Assembly (NCBI RefSeq): GCF_000338295.1
Contig: NZ_ANMO01000272.1
Coordinates: 33,746-97,745 of the forward strand
Length of the DNA stretch: 64,000 nt
DNA from: Rhodopirellula europaea 6C
GTDB taxonomy: Bacteria; Planctomycetota; Planctomycetia; Pirellulales; Pirellulaceae
Direction of reading: 5' to 3'
Of the stretch, positions 28,779-37,400 are shown in pieces. How positions within the stretch are numbered: position 1 is the first letter of the stretch; the number at the start of each line of letters is the position of its first letter. The position numbers and the translations under genes are program-made. Under the pieces are notes generated by a model. That model was given only the letters and a program-made list of their open reading frames with translations, was not told where the DNA came from and did no database searches.

Positions 28779-31440
28779 CGCTTCGATCACCGACGACGAA
28801 ATGAGTCGCACCGACGCGCTCAACCTGCGTGAATTGCAGGCGATCACCGAGACCATTCCGGACTCACCACTTCGGCTGCGCACCAAGCTTGCTTTTGCGT
28901 TGGTGACAATGTTGTCGGGACTGGTCATCGGAAGCAGCGGGCAAACTCAGTCATTGCCGATCATCGTTATCTTTTTCAGTATGGTCGGCTTTCTGTTTGT
29001 CGACTGGATGAAACTATTTGCCTTGCCCGCCGTGATCGCGTACGCCGCCATGGCAATCGCTGCGATCTATTGTGTCTCCGGCTTCATGCAGAACGACATG
29101 CAAGTCGGCAACAAAATGAGTGCCGTCGCGGAACTGTTGATCATCGCGCAATCGATTTTGATGCTGCAAGAAAAGACGTCGCGACTGTTTGAGCAACTCA
29201 TGGTTTTCGCGTTGCTCAACTGCGTGGTCGCCGCGGTGTTCAACGATGCGTTCGCCTACGCGATTTTCTTCATCCCACTATCGATCTGCGGTGGCATGGC
29301 GATCGCATTGTTGGCTGCGGACAGCGTCGTCGAGCAATCTCAATCACCGGACCAAAGTGCGACCCTCGCGGCACGTCCCACGGCTTCGATCACCAAACCC
29401 GATGATTCCAATATTCAGTGGAACAATTCCGCCGCGGTGGATTCACTTGCGCGAGCGGGAGTGAATTTGCCGTGGATGGTCGCTGTGATTTTGTTTCCCG
29501 CGGTGCTGTTGTTCTCCGCGTTGTTCTTCTTTGGTCTGCCGCGACGAGTGGATGCTTCCCGAGGAAGCTCACAAGGTGTCGCAATGACCGGATTCAGCGA
29601 AGAGCTTCGGTTCGGTGCGATTCAGGAAATGCAACAAAGCACCCAGCGCGCTCTGCGAGTCGATTTGATCGATCGAAAAACAAAGAAACCTTACCCGGCG
29701 ATCAACGATTTGTACCTTCGTGGCGCGGTGCTGGAACAATATTTGGTCGAGGCCGCTACAGCTTGGCGTGCCACTTCAGTCGCCACCTCGCCACCCAATC
29801 CACTGCCTCCTGAATTTGTTCCTGATCGGTCCAGCGACACCAACTTTTACGACCGTGTCAACGTTCGAATCGCGTGCGAATCCATGAGCACAGAGAACCT
29901 ATTCGCGATCGCTCCTTATCACTGGTCACCCGGCAGTGATGACTTGGTGGAACTGAGCGGCAAGTGGACGTTTACCCGCCGCAGCTCGTCTGGCGGTTCG
30001 AACTCAGCCGGCACAATGGGCCTGCCTTGGTATCCACCGGTGAAATACCACTTCGGCACTCATGCGTTTCGCAACGGTGCTCAAAGCCGATGGCTTGCTT
30101 ACAAGACACCCATCTTGGAAAGGTCCATCAAATCACAAGAACCATCGACGGACCTCACCGCCAACGATCTGAACTACATGGACCAATTGCTGGAATACCC
30201 GCAAGTCCTGATTCCCAACGCCGAGATTCTGGCAAACTCCATCGTTGAAAATTTGCCGTCGAACAAGCGAACGTCTGCCGGAATTGCCGAAGCCCTGGAA
30301 AGGCACTTGGCTTACAGCAGTGATTTCCGATACTCGCTGCTCCCTAATCCGTCGACCACGGTTGGTGTCGATCCAATCGATCAGTTCCTTTCGACCGATC
30401 GGCGCGGTCATTGCCAATACTTCGCTTCGGCACTGGTCATGATGCTGCGAAGCCAGAACATTCCTGCACGGTTGGTCGTTGGTTATCACACCGACGAATT
30501 CAGTGAACTGGGGCAGTACTTCATCGTCCGGCAAAACCATGCTCACGTTTGGGTCGAGGCTTTGATCCCTCGTGAGGACATTCCGGTCGGGACATCGGTG
30601 TACGGACAACCTCGGTCCGATTTCTATTGGCTGCGACTGGATCCGACCCCGGGTGGAGGCGGAATCGATGGCGCGGAAGTCGGTAGCAACCAAATGCTCG
30701 ATTTGGCACGTGATTTGTGGGACGACTATGTCATCGAGATGGATTCCAAACGACAGCAAACTGCCCTGATGTCGACACCGGGACTGGCACCCATGACCGC
30801 CTCCTATCGATCGTGGATCGACCGAACTCGCGAACTCGCCACGCGAATCAACGCCGGCGATGTGGAAGGCATCGGAGGAGGCAAACTGTTTTCCTGGCAG
30901 GGTGCCGTCATCGCCATCGTGCTCAGCATCTTGGCGTTGATTGGTTTGAAGATCCGCTTCCCGCGTTGGCTGCGTAGCCGGCTTGGGAAAAACGGCCAGC
31001 AAAAAGCGGCACGCCCCTCGATCCCGTTTTATGCCGAAGCACTCGATTTACTTTCGAACCTGGGCATCGAAAGACGTCCCGGCCAAACCCCGGAAGAACT
31101 CACTCGGCAACTCGCAATCGCCGGTGCCTCGCCTGGATCGGCGCCCACTCGCGGTCCGAATGAACAATCCCGAGCGACACCGGATCACCACCAAGAGTGG
31201 ACACAAGCCCTCGGACCCATGCGCCGTTTGACCGATGCGTTTTACTCATTACGGTATGGCCAAGCGTCAGCGATGCCTCATGCAGCTCGCCCGGATTCCA
31301 GCGCCGGATCTTCGAAAGCGCACTTAACTTCCGACGCAGCTGACGCCTCCACCCAATCGAGCTCGACGGTCTCTTCGAGGCCTGACATCGAAGACGCACT
31401 GAACTCTCTTCGTCAAATTGCAAAGCGTTCCCCCTCATGA
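28771..31440 (+). CDS. TgpA-like membrane transglutaminase (DUF3488 and transglutaminase core)
   Basis: 889 residues from the ATG at 28771, which overlaps the DUF58 stop. The N-terminal third has several transmembrane helices (for example LAFALVTMLSGLVIGSSG and MVAVILFPAVLLFSALFFFG). The periplasmic part holds the transglutaminase triad: Cys in RRGHCQYFASALVMMLR, His in NHAHVWVEAL and Asp in WLRLDPTPGG. One more transmembrane helix near residue 705 precedes a cytoplasmic DUF4129-like tail. Such proteins may cross-link or cleave envelope proteins. Its TGA overlaps the cmk start (ATGA). Confidence 0.9.
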   Translation: MSDASITDDEMSRTDALNLRELQAITETIPDSPLRLRTKLAFALVTMLSGLVIGSSGQTQSLPIIVIFFSMVGFLFVDWMKLFALPAVIAYAAMAIAAIYCVSGFMQNDMQVGNKMSAVAELLIIAQSILMLQEKTSRLFEQLMVFALLNCVVAAVFNDAFAYAIFFIPLSICGGMAIALLAADSVVEQSQSPDQSATLAARPTASITKPDDSNIQWNNSAAVDSLARAGVNLPWMVAVILFPAVLLFSALFFFGLPRRVDASRGSSQGVAMTGFSEELRFGAIQEMQQSTQRALRVDLIDRKTKKPYPAINDLYLRGAVLEQYLVEAATAWRATSVATSPPNPLPPEFVPDRSSDTNFYDRVNVRIACESMSTENLFAIAPYHWSPGSDDLVELSGKWTFTRRSSSGGSNSAGTMGLPWYPPVKYHFGTHAFRNGAQSRWLAYKTPILERSIKSQEPSTDLTANDLNYMDQLLEYPQVLIPNAEILANSIVENLPSNKRTSAGIAEALERHLAYSSDFRYSLLPNPSTTVGVDPIDQFLSTDRRGHCQYFASALVMMLRSQNIPARLVVGYHTDEFSELGQYFIVRQNHAHVWVEALIPREDIPVGTSVYGQPRSDFYWLRLDPTPGGGGIDGAEVGSNQMLDLARDLWDDYVIEMDSKRQQTALMSTPGLAPMTASYRSWIDRTRELATRINAGDVEGIGGGKLFSWQGAVIAIVLSILALIGLKIRFPRWLRSRLGKNGQQKAARPSIPFYAEALDLLSNLGIERRPGQTPEELTRQLAIAGASPGSAPTRGPNEQSRATPDHHQEWTQALGPMRRLTDAFYSLRYGQASAMPHAARPDSSAGSSKAHLTSDAADASTQSSSTVSSRPDIEDALNSLRQIAKRSPS

Positions 31441-32126
31441 TCATCACCATCGATGGCCCAGCCGGAGCAGGCAAGAGCAGCATCGCACGACGCGTCGCCA
31501 ATGAACTCGGATTCGAGTTTCTGGACACGGGTGCGATGTATCGCGCCGTGACCTGGGGTGTGATGCAGCGGGGGATCGCATGGGATGACGTTGAATCGTT
31601 GGTCGAATTCGCCGACGCCGCACGCTTGATCTGGCAGGACGATCGCATCTATCTCGATGACCAGGACATTTCGGAAGAGATCCGAACGCCGCAGGTCACC
31701 AGCCACATCCGATACTTGGCCGACCCGCCCAAAATTCGCGAACGAATCACCGCCCAACAACGACGCATCGCGACGGGACGTGACATCGTGACGGAAGGTC
31801 GTGACCAAGGCACCGAAGTCTTCCCCGACGCGCACTGCAAAATTTTCTTGACCGCATCACCGGAAGAACGCGCCCGACGTCGCCAACGGCAACTCGCTGA
31901 AAAAGGCCAAGTAATAACGGTGGAAGAAATCCTGGCCTCGCAAAACCAACGTGATCTGGAAGACCGAATGCGACCGGTTGGACGATTGCGAGCTGCCAGC
32001 GACGCGATTGTGGTTCAAACCGATGGCATGTCACCTGACGAAGTTCGCGGCGAAGTCTTGCGTTTGGTTCGCGAATGTGTGCAAGCGTCAGCGGCGAACT
32101 CCGCACCGAGTGACGTGACGACATGA
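31437..32126 (+). CDS. cmk: cytidylate kinase
   Basis: Phosphorylates CMP and dCMP with ATP. The 229-residue product begins MIITIDGPAGAGKSSIARRV, the P-loop of the family. It has the CMP-binding FLDTGAMYRAVTWG, GRDIVTEGRDQGTEVFPDA and the lid segment LTASPEERARRRQRQL. The length is normal. It overlaps the transglutaminase gene before it and the CinA-like gene after it, each by four bases. Confidence 0.96.
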   Translation: MIITIDGPAGAGKSSIARRVANELGFEFLDTGAMYRAVTWGVMQRGIAWDDVESLVEFADAARLIWQDDRIYLDDQDISEEIRTPQVTSHIRYLADPPKIRERITAQQRRIATGRDIVTEGRDQGTEVFPDAHCKIFLTASPEERARRRQRQLAEKGQVITVEEILASQNQRDLEDRMRPVGRLRAASDAIVVQTDGMSPDEVRGEVLRLVRECVQASAANSAPSDVTT

Positions 32127-32659
32127 GCACCGCGGTTGCTTCGCCGAATGAGCCGACTGACCCGCGAGCGGTCGCATCCGATTTGGTTTCGCAATTGAAC
32201 CAATCGCAGCAACGATTGATCTTGGCCGAAAGCTGCACCTGTGGAGCCGCCGCCGCTGCAATCGGAAGCGTCCCAGGTGCGTCGAACGTTTTCTGCGGCA
32301 GTGCGGTGACGTATCGGGAAACCACCAAGCAAGCTTGGCTGGGCATCACCACAACCGATCTGGCTCAGTTCACAGCTGAGAGCCAGGAGATAACCGACCA
32401 GATGGCCGCTGCGGTGCTGCAAAACACTCCCGACGCGACGATCGCCGCTGCCATCACAGGGCACTTCGGGCCCGACGCGCCATCGGCTTTGGACGGAGTG
32501 ATTTTCATCGCCGTGCAACAACGCGAACAGCCACTGCAGGCCACTCGCATTCAACTCCAAAGCCAATCTCGACAAGATCGCCAAACTGAAGCCACCATCC
32601 AACTTCTGTCGGCAATCCGGCAAGGCATGAACACTCAGTATCAAATGGCTGATCAATGA
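32123..32659 (+). CDS. CinA C-terminal domain protein (nicotinamide-nucleotide amidase)
   Basis: A stand-alone CinA C-terminal domain of 178 residues, the PncC type that deamidates nicotinamide mononucleotide. The family block reads LAESCTCGAAAAAIGSVPGASNVFCGSAVTYRETTK; the usual glycine after SCT is a cysteine here. The AAITGHFGPDAP segment matches the second conserved block. It overlaps cmk by four bases and is the last gene of the plus-strand run before the accessory island. Confidence 0.85.
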   Translation: MSTAVASPNEPTDPRAVASDLVSQLNQSQQRLILAESCTCGAAAAAIGSVPGASNVFCGSAVTYRETTKQAWLGITTTDLAQFTAESQEITDQMAAAVLQNTPDATIAAAITGHFGPDAPSALDGVIFIAVQQREQPLQATRIQLQSQSRQDRQTEATIQLLSAIRQGMNTQYQMADQ

Positions 32660-32719
32660 GTGCTTTGCTGAAAAGAGACTCTTTGCTGGAGCAGTCTCCA
32701 ACAAGAATCAGAGATACAA

Positions 32720-33250
32720 TCACTGATATAACCGATGCTTCATCACACGATGGCCTAGACCACGAGTAACACCAGGAAGCAACTCGAAGTCAAAGCGAGC
32801 GTAGAGTTTGATTGCCGCTTCGTTTTTTGGATCGACTAAAAGCAGCAAATACTCCGACGGCTTCTTGCGTTCGCGGTTGAGACTGTTTGCTTCAGCAATC
32901 AGATGATTCATGATCTGGCGAGAGTATCGCCACTGCGCGTCCGGAGGCTGCCCCTGAAACCGCCGGTCAATTCCCAGCATTGGAATGTAAAGCAGACTTG
33001 TGTAACTACCGTCGGGCAACGGCCAACGCCACCGGACAGTCCCCACGGAACCGTAACCAACGATCTGGCCAGTTGCGTTTCGAAAGAGCCAAACCTTGGT
33101 GCCATAGTTCGCGATGGACTCCATCGCGTCTGGCCCGAGAATCCACTCCGTGCAATACCGTCCGTGCTTGGTGTCACGACAAGAGAAGCCGACCAAGTCA
33201 ACTTGGTCGGCTTCACAGAATTCGTCGGCATAAAGCTGGAACTCACTCAC
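32720..33250 (-). CDS. GNAT-family acetyltransferase in an XRE-linked operon
   Basis: 176 residues with a GNAT fold. The acetyl-CoA pyrophosphate-binding region is YIPMLGIDRRFQGQPPDAQW, a variant of the R/QxxGxG/A motif. The later LLLLVDPKNEAAIKLYARFDF is the usual motif B. GNAT enzymes acetylate small molecules, proteins or, in some toxins, aminoacyl-tRNA. The start overlaps the end of the XRE regulator gene by eight bases, so the two are co-translated. A toxin role is inference from this arrangement; an ordinary N-acetyltransferase is the alternative. Confidence 0.8.
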   Translation of the reverse strand: MSEFQLYADEFCEADQVDLVGFSCRDTKHGRYCTEWILGPDAMESIANYGTKVWLFRNATGQIVGYGSVGTVRWRWPLPDGSYTSLLYIPMLGIDRRFQGQPPDAQWRYSRQIMNHLIAEANSLNRERKKPSEYLLLLVDPKNEAAIKLYARFDFELLPGVTRGLGHRVMKHRLYQ

Positions 33251-33944
33251 CGTTTTGCTTTACTTCCTTCCATGAAGGCAAACGCTCACCGTGACTGGGC
33301 GATTGAGGCTGCGAGTCATCACGCAAAGCGTTCGCCATTGCGTCGCTCATCACTTGCCCATCGCGACCGAACTCGACAACGGAATCTAAGTAATCAACGA
33401 CTTCGATGTCCGGCCACAATTTACGAACATCAACCTGCAGCGCCACTGCAATCTTCTCAAGCGTCGCACGCTGCGGCCGGCACTTGCGATTCAGCATCTG
33501 AGAGATCGCTGGCTGGGTGCATTCGATACGTTCGGCAAGTTGTTTCTGAGTGATGTGCTTGGCCTTCATCAATTTCCGAAGCCGGTCAGCGAACTGAACC
33601 TCTTGTGAATTCATCTTTTCGACTTCGGCTTGCAGCGAAGGAAACTTCTCTGCGGCCCCCGCTTCGGACTGCGCAAGGTCCATGCCATAGCGGCCCTCGG
33701 TATCCGGCAACAAACGAAACTGATCCAACAGCGTGTGCCATGCTCGGCCCTTGTCGCCGGGAAGAGACTTGGGGTCATCAATGATCGCCATCAACCGTTC
33801 CGAATTGGCCCGAAGCTGATCGCTACACTCGGTCAGCGCAGCAATGAACGCTTGCTGTTGGGTCCCGTGCAGCGAAAGGATCATCCGCATCAGAGACGTG
33901 TTCGTGTTTTCGAGTGGCGCGTCGGGAGTTTCAGTTCTGCTCAT
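33243..33944 (-). CDS. XRE-family helix-turn-helix regulator
   Basis: 233 residues. The N-terminal 110 residues are mostly helical with no recognised domain. The XRE helix-turn-helix lies at about residues 118-170 (LMKAKHITQKQLAERIECTQ, then PAISQMLNRKCRPQ, then TLEKIAVALQVDVRKLWPD). The C-terminal tail is polar. It sits in the middle of a three-gene overlapping unit: it starts four bases inside the 67-residue ORF and ends eight bases inside the GNAT gene. A perfect inverted repeat at 34288-34301 could be its operator. Confidence 0.85.
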   Translation of the reverse strand: MSRTETPDAPLENTNTSLMRMILSLHGTQQQAFIAALTECSDQLRANSERLMAIIDDPKSLPGDKGRAWHTLLDQFRLLPDTEGRYGMDLAQSEAGAAEKFPSLQAEVEKMNSQEVQFADRLRKLMKAKHITQKQLAERIECTQPAISQMLNRKCRPQRATLEKIAVALQVDVRKLWPDIEVVDYLDSVVEFGRDGQVMSDAMANALRDDSQPQSPSHGERLPSWKEVKQNGE

Positions 33945-34144
33945 GATGTCGTCTCCACTTCAGGCAATCCAAACGGGTTGTCGTGGCTAATGTGCATCTG
34001 CTCCAGCACGACGTTTAATCGCATCTGAAGGATTTCAATCAAAATGTCGGCCACTGGTTCGCCAATTCGGCGAACCCTGTGGTCAAAAACACGTTCTTCA
34101 CCAAGCTCCCACCAATGCAATTTAAATGCGTTCCGCCGCAGCAA
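33941..34144 (-). CDS. 67-residue ORF leading the XRE-GNAT operon
   Basis: A short gene candidate of 67 residues with a TTG start. It overlaps the XRE gene by four bases (ATGA, 33941-33944). The sequence is basic at the N-terminus (MLRRNAFKLHWWELGEERVF) with a helical-looking centre (PVADILIEILQMRLNVVLEQ). No family is recognised. It could be a leader or a small partner of the regulator; it could also be a chance frame. Confidence 0.45.
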   Translation of the reverse strand: MLRRNAFKLHWWELGEERVFDHRVRRIGEPVADILIEILQMRLNVVLEQMHISHDNPFGLPEVETTS

Positions 34145-34232
34145 TGCTCGCCCAGTCGAGGGGGGGGTAAGATCACAGCTGCATCACGGACAGCAGGCGA
34201 ACCAGTTCGCACTTTGCTGGAATTTCAATGAG

Positions 34233-34261
34233 TTGCAAATAAACCACCGACCGATTATAAC
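34233..34261 (+). promoter_or_regulatory. sigma70-like promoter reading into the STAND gene
   Basis: TTGCAA (34233-34238), a 17-base spacer and TATAAC (34256-34261) fit a -35/-10 pair on the plus strand. The predicted start of transcription near 34268 leaves a leader of about 135 bases before the ATG at 34405. On the opposite strand the same A/T-rich patch (34254-34271) contains two TATAAT-like hexamers that could serve the XRE operon. Inferred from sequence only. Confidence 0.5.
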
Positions 34262-34287
34262 AAAATTATAAGGCGCTTCGTATGTCT

Positions 34288-34301
34288 GGCAAATGTTTGC
34301 C
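34288..34301. promoter_or_regulatory. inverted repeat, candidate operator
   Basis: GGCAAA-TG-TTTGCC is a perfect 6+2+6 inverted repeat lying just downstream of the predicted plus-strand transcription start. The position between divergent units, one of which encodes an XRE regulator, fits a repressor site controlling the STAND gene. Binding by that regulator is inference. Confidence 0.45.
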
Positions 34302-34404
34302 GGAATTTTCCCTGGTTCACGGCCCTGCACAGTGCCAGGCCCATGAAACTAATTGCCTTAGGGCGATATTTTCGTCGCAAGACGAATCAATGGGATGACG
34401 TGAC

Positions 34405-37400
34405 GTGGCATTTGAACCTGGCGGATACGCAGACAAGCTCGGCAACCGATATGAAGGCCGGTGGGTAGCCCGACAGTTGCTGTTGCTACTGTCTGAGCAA
34501 CTGACATCGATCACTCTTGAATCAGTGGGAGATGATGAGGCGGGTGTCGACCTGTGGGTGACACGACTTGATGGAACGCGAGAAGCACAGCAATGCAAAG
34601 CTGAGAACGGAACAAAGTTCAATTGGTCTTTGCGTGATCTCGCCAGTCGCGGCGTGCTTTCTCATCTCAAGTCGCAGTTGCAGCGAGATCCCGCACATCG
34701 ATTTGCATTCGTTTCCAGTACGCCGGCGAACCAACTGCGTGACCTCTCGCGAAGTGCGTCAGACTCAACGGGAGAAGAGGAGTCTTTCTACAAAGACCAG
34801 ATAGTCGCTGGCAGCAAAGACAGACAAGACGCATTCGCCGTTTTCTGTGAGTGCTTGAAGCTTCAGGAAAGCGATCCGTGCGATCGAAAAATAGCTTTCG
34901 ACCTTCTGACCCGAAGTGACTTCCACTTGTTCGCGGATGACCGAGAGCAGCGGGAAGAACTTAAATGGATGGCAAAACAGTCAGTGATCGGTGACAGCGC
35001 TGCAGTCATTGCAATATTGGCCAATTTCGCTGAGGAAAATCTCCGCAAAACGATAATCGCGAGTGATGTTCGACAGCACCTGAAACGCTCAGATTTTGAA
35101 CCACGTGTGCTTTTGGTAGACGAACGGATCACGCCCAGGCTGGATGAGCTAAGCAAAGAATTCAAGGCCTCAATTGGCCCTCATCTCGCTGGAGGCGAAG
35201 TGATTCCTCGACAGGAGGTCGATAAGTTAAAGGCAGCCGTCGCTAAACAGGACGTAGATGCGATCGTCTTGCATGGTTCAGCGGGACGGGGAAAGAGCGG
35301 TGTTCTTTATCAGCTTTGCCAATCCCTCGATGAGTCTGAGACTCCATACTTGGCAGTGCGTCTCGATCGAAAAACGCCGGTAGATAACCCGATTGCCTTC
35401 GGCCAAAAACTTGGACTTCGCGATTCTCCCGTAAACAGTCTTTGCGCAGTAGCTGGTGGTCGTCATTGCATCCTAATCCTGGATCAGTTGGACGCTTTGC
35501 GTTGGACGTCAGCTCACGCGAACGAGGGGCTGGACGTTTGCAAAGCGCTGTTGCGTGAAGTTCAGACAATGAGACTGATGGGGAGGCAGATCTCTGTCGT
35601 TTTTTCCTGTCGGACTTTTGACTTGGAACATGACCCCCAGATTAAGACTTGGCTCAAGCCGTCTCAGGTATTCAAGCTGCAGAAGGTCGAAGTCAAAGAC
35701 CTTCCCGAAAAGTCAATTCAAGAGTTTGTCAGCGGCTTCAATGTAGATTATGGCCGTATGACTTCACGTCGTAGAGATCTTCTGCGTTCCGTTCACAATC
35801 TCTCGATGTGGGCAGAAGTCATGGAGTCAGAGAACTCGTCGCCCGAGTTCGATTCTGGCTCGGATCTGCTTAGGGCGTTTTGGAAGAATCGTCGACGAGA
35901 GCTTGAGAAAGCTGGATTCGCTCCGAGCGAAACCCAACGTATCCTCCACTCAATTGTTGCTCACATGGAGAAGGCAGCTTCCCTAACAGCACCGGCGCGA
36001 ATCGTTGAGCAGCATGAAGGACTCGCTACGGAATTGCAGACCTTAAACGTCATTCACATCGAACGGCGGTCAATCTCATTCTGCCACCAAAGCCACCTGG
36101 ACTTCTTGATTGCATCACAAGCTAGTGAATCGATCGAGACGGATGAGCAGTCGATCACCGATTGGCTTGGAAGCCGGTCACAGCAATCACTTTTTCGACG
36201 GGAGCAACTGCGCCAGCTCTTGTATTTGCTTGCAGATGAAGATCCCGCCCAGCTCTCTAAGTCCCTCGAATTGCTGATTTCATCGAATGAAGTTCGCTTT
36301 CATATCAAGCAACTCGCCATAGAAACTGCCGGACAACTCTGCCCCACTCACGAGTTGAAGGAATTCGTCTTTTCGCTGCTCAATCGGAATGAATGGCGAG
36401 ACCACGTGTATCGAGATGTCTTTCACAGTAGCGACGATTGGATCGAAGCACTTCACGAGGAGGGGCGTCTCGTCAAGATGCTGCTCGCCGAAGAGTCATC
36501 AGATTATGGAACGGCAGAGTGGCTCATCAATTCAGTCGCGAATCGTATTCCGCTGGTAGTCGACTCTGCTCTGGATGCGATTACGAATGCGGGTCTAACC
36601 GAGCGAATGTCCAATTTTCTGTTGTTCTCAGACGCCGAGTCGGAATCAGATCGTGTGTTTGAGCACCGGCTCGCGACAATTCCTAGAGCCGTGGAGCCTC
36701 CTTACATCCATTGGGAAACGATTTCACAGGTTCGTCCAGATCGAGTGATCGATCTTTTGGCGGCATTTCTCGTAGATTGCTCTCGCAACAAAGAGAAAAT
36801 TCGTACGGGACGGCGGCTAACTGTCGACCACGGCAACGAAATCAAAGCAATTTGTGCGGCGGCTCGTCGCGTACCATGGCTCGCAACTCGGAAGCTAACG
36901 CCAATTCTTGTCGCGTTCGCAAGACGTAAGATTAAGGAACAAAGAGCTTGGAAGAACCGGCAGGAAGGTGACAGTGTCGAGTATCCGCGTACAAAGATCC
37001 CAGCGATACTCTTGCGCACGCTGAGCGCTGCCTATGTCGCACTTGCGAGGGAACATCCTTCTCGGTTCATCGATCTCAGTAATCGAATTGAAGGATTGAA
37101 ATCGCGAAGCGTTCAGGCGTTACTTCTACGAAGTTGGACGGCCTTGCCACCAGACGCCTATGCGGATCAAGCGTTGGAATGGTTGCTCACAAACCGCAAT
37201 CGACTGCGATGTGGCTCAGAGAGGCGAAAACCTCGCTGGAACGAAGCGGCCGAGTTGATACGACGCATGTCACCTCACTGTTCCGAGGATATTTTTCAGC
37301 AACTCGAGAAGACGTTGCAAAGATATCGCGATCCTGATGAAAAGATGCGTGCAGGTTGGTGGTTGAAAAACGCCCGCGAAGGTTATTATCGAAATGGATT

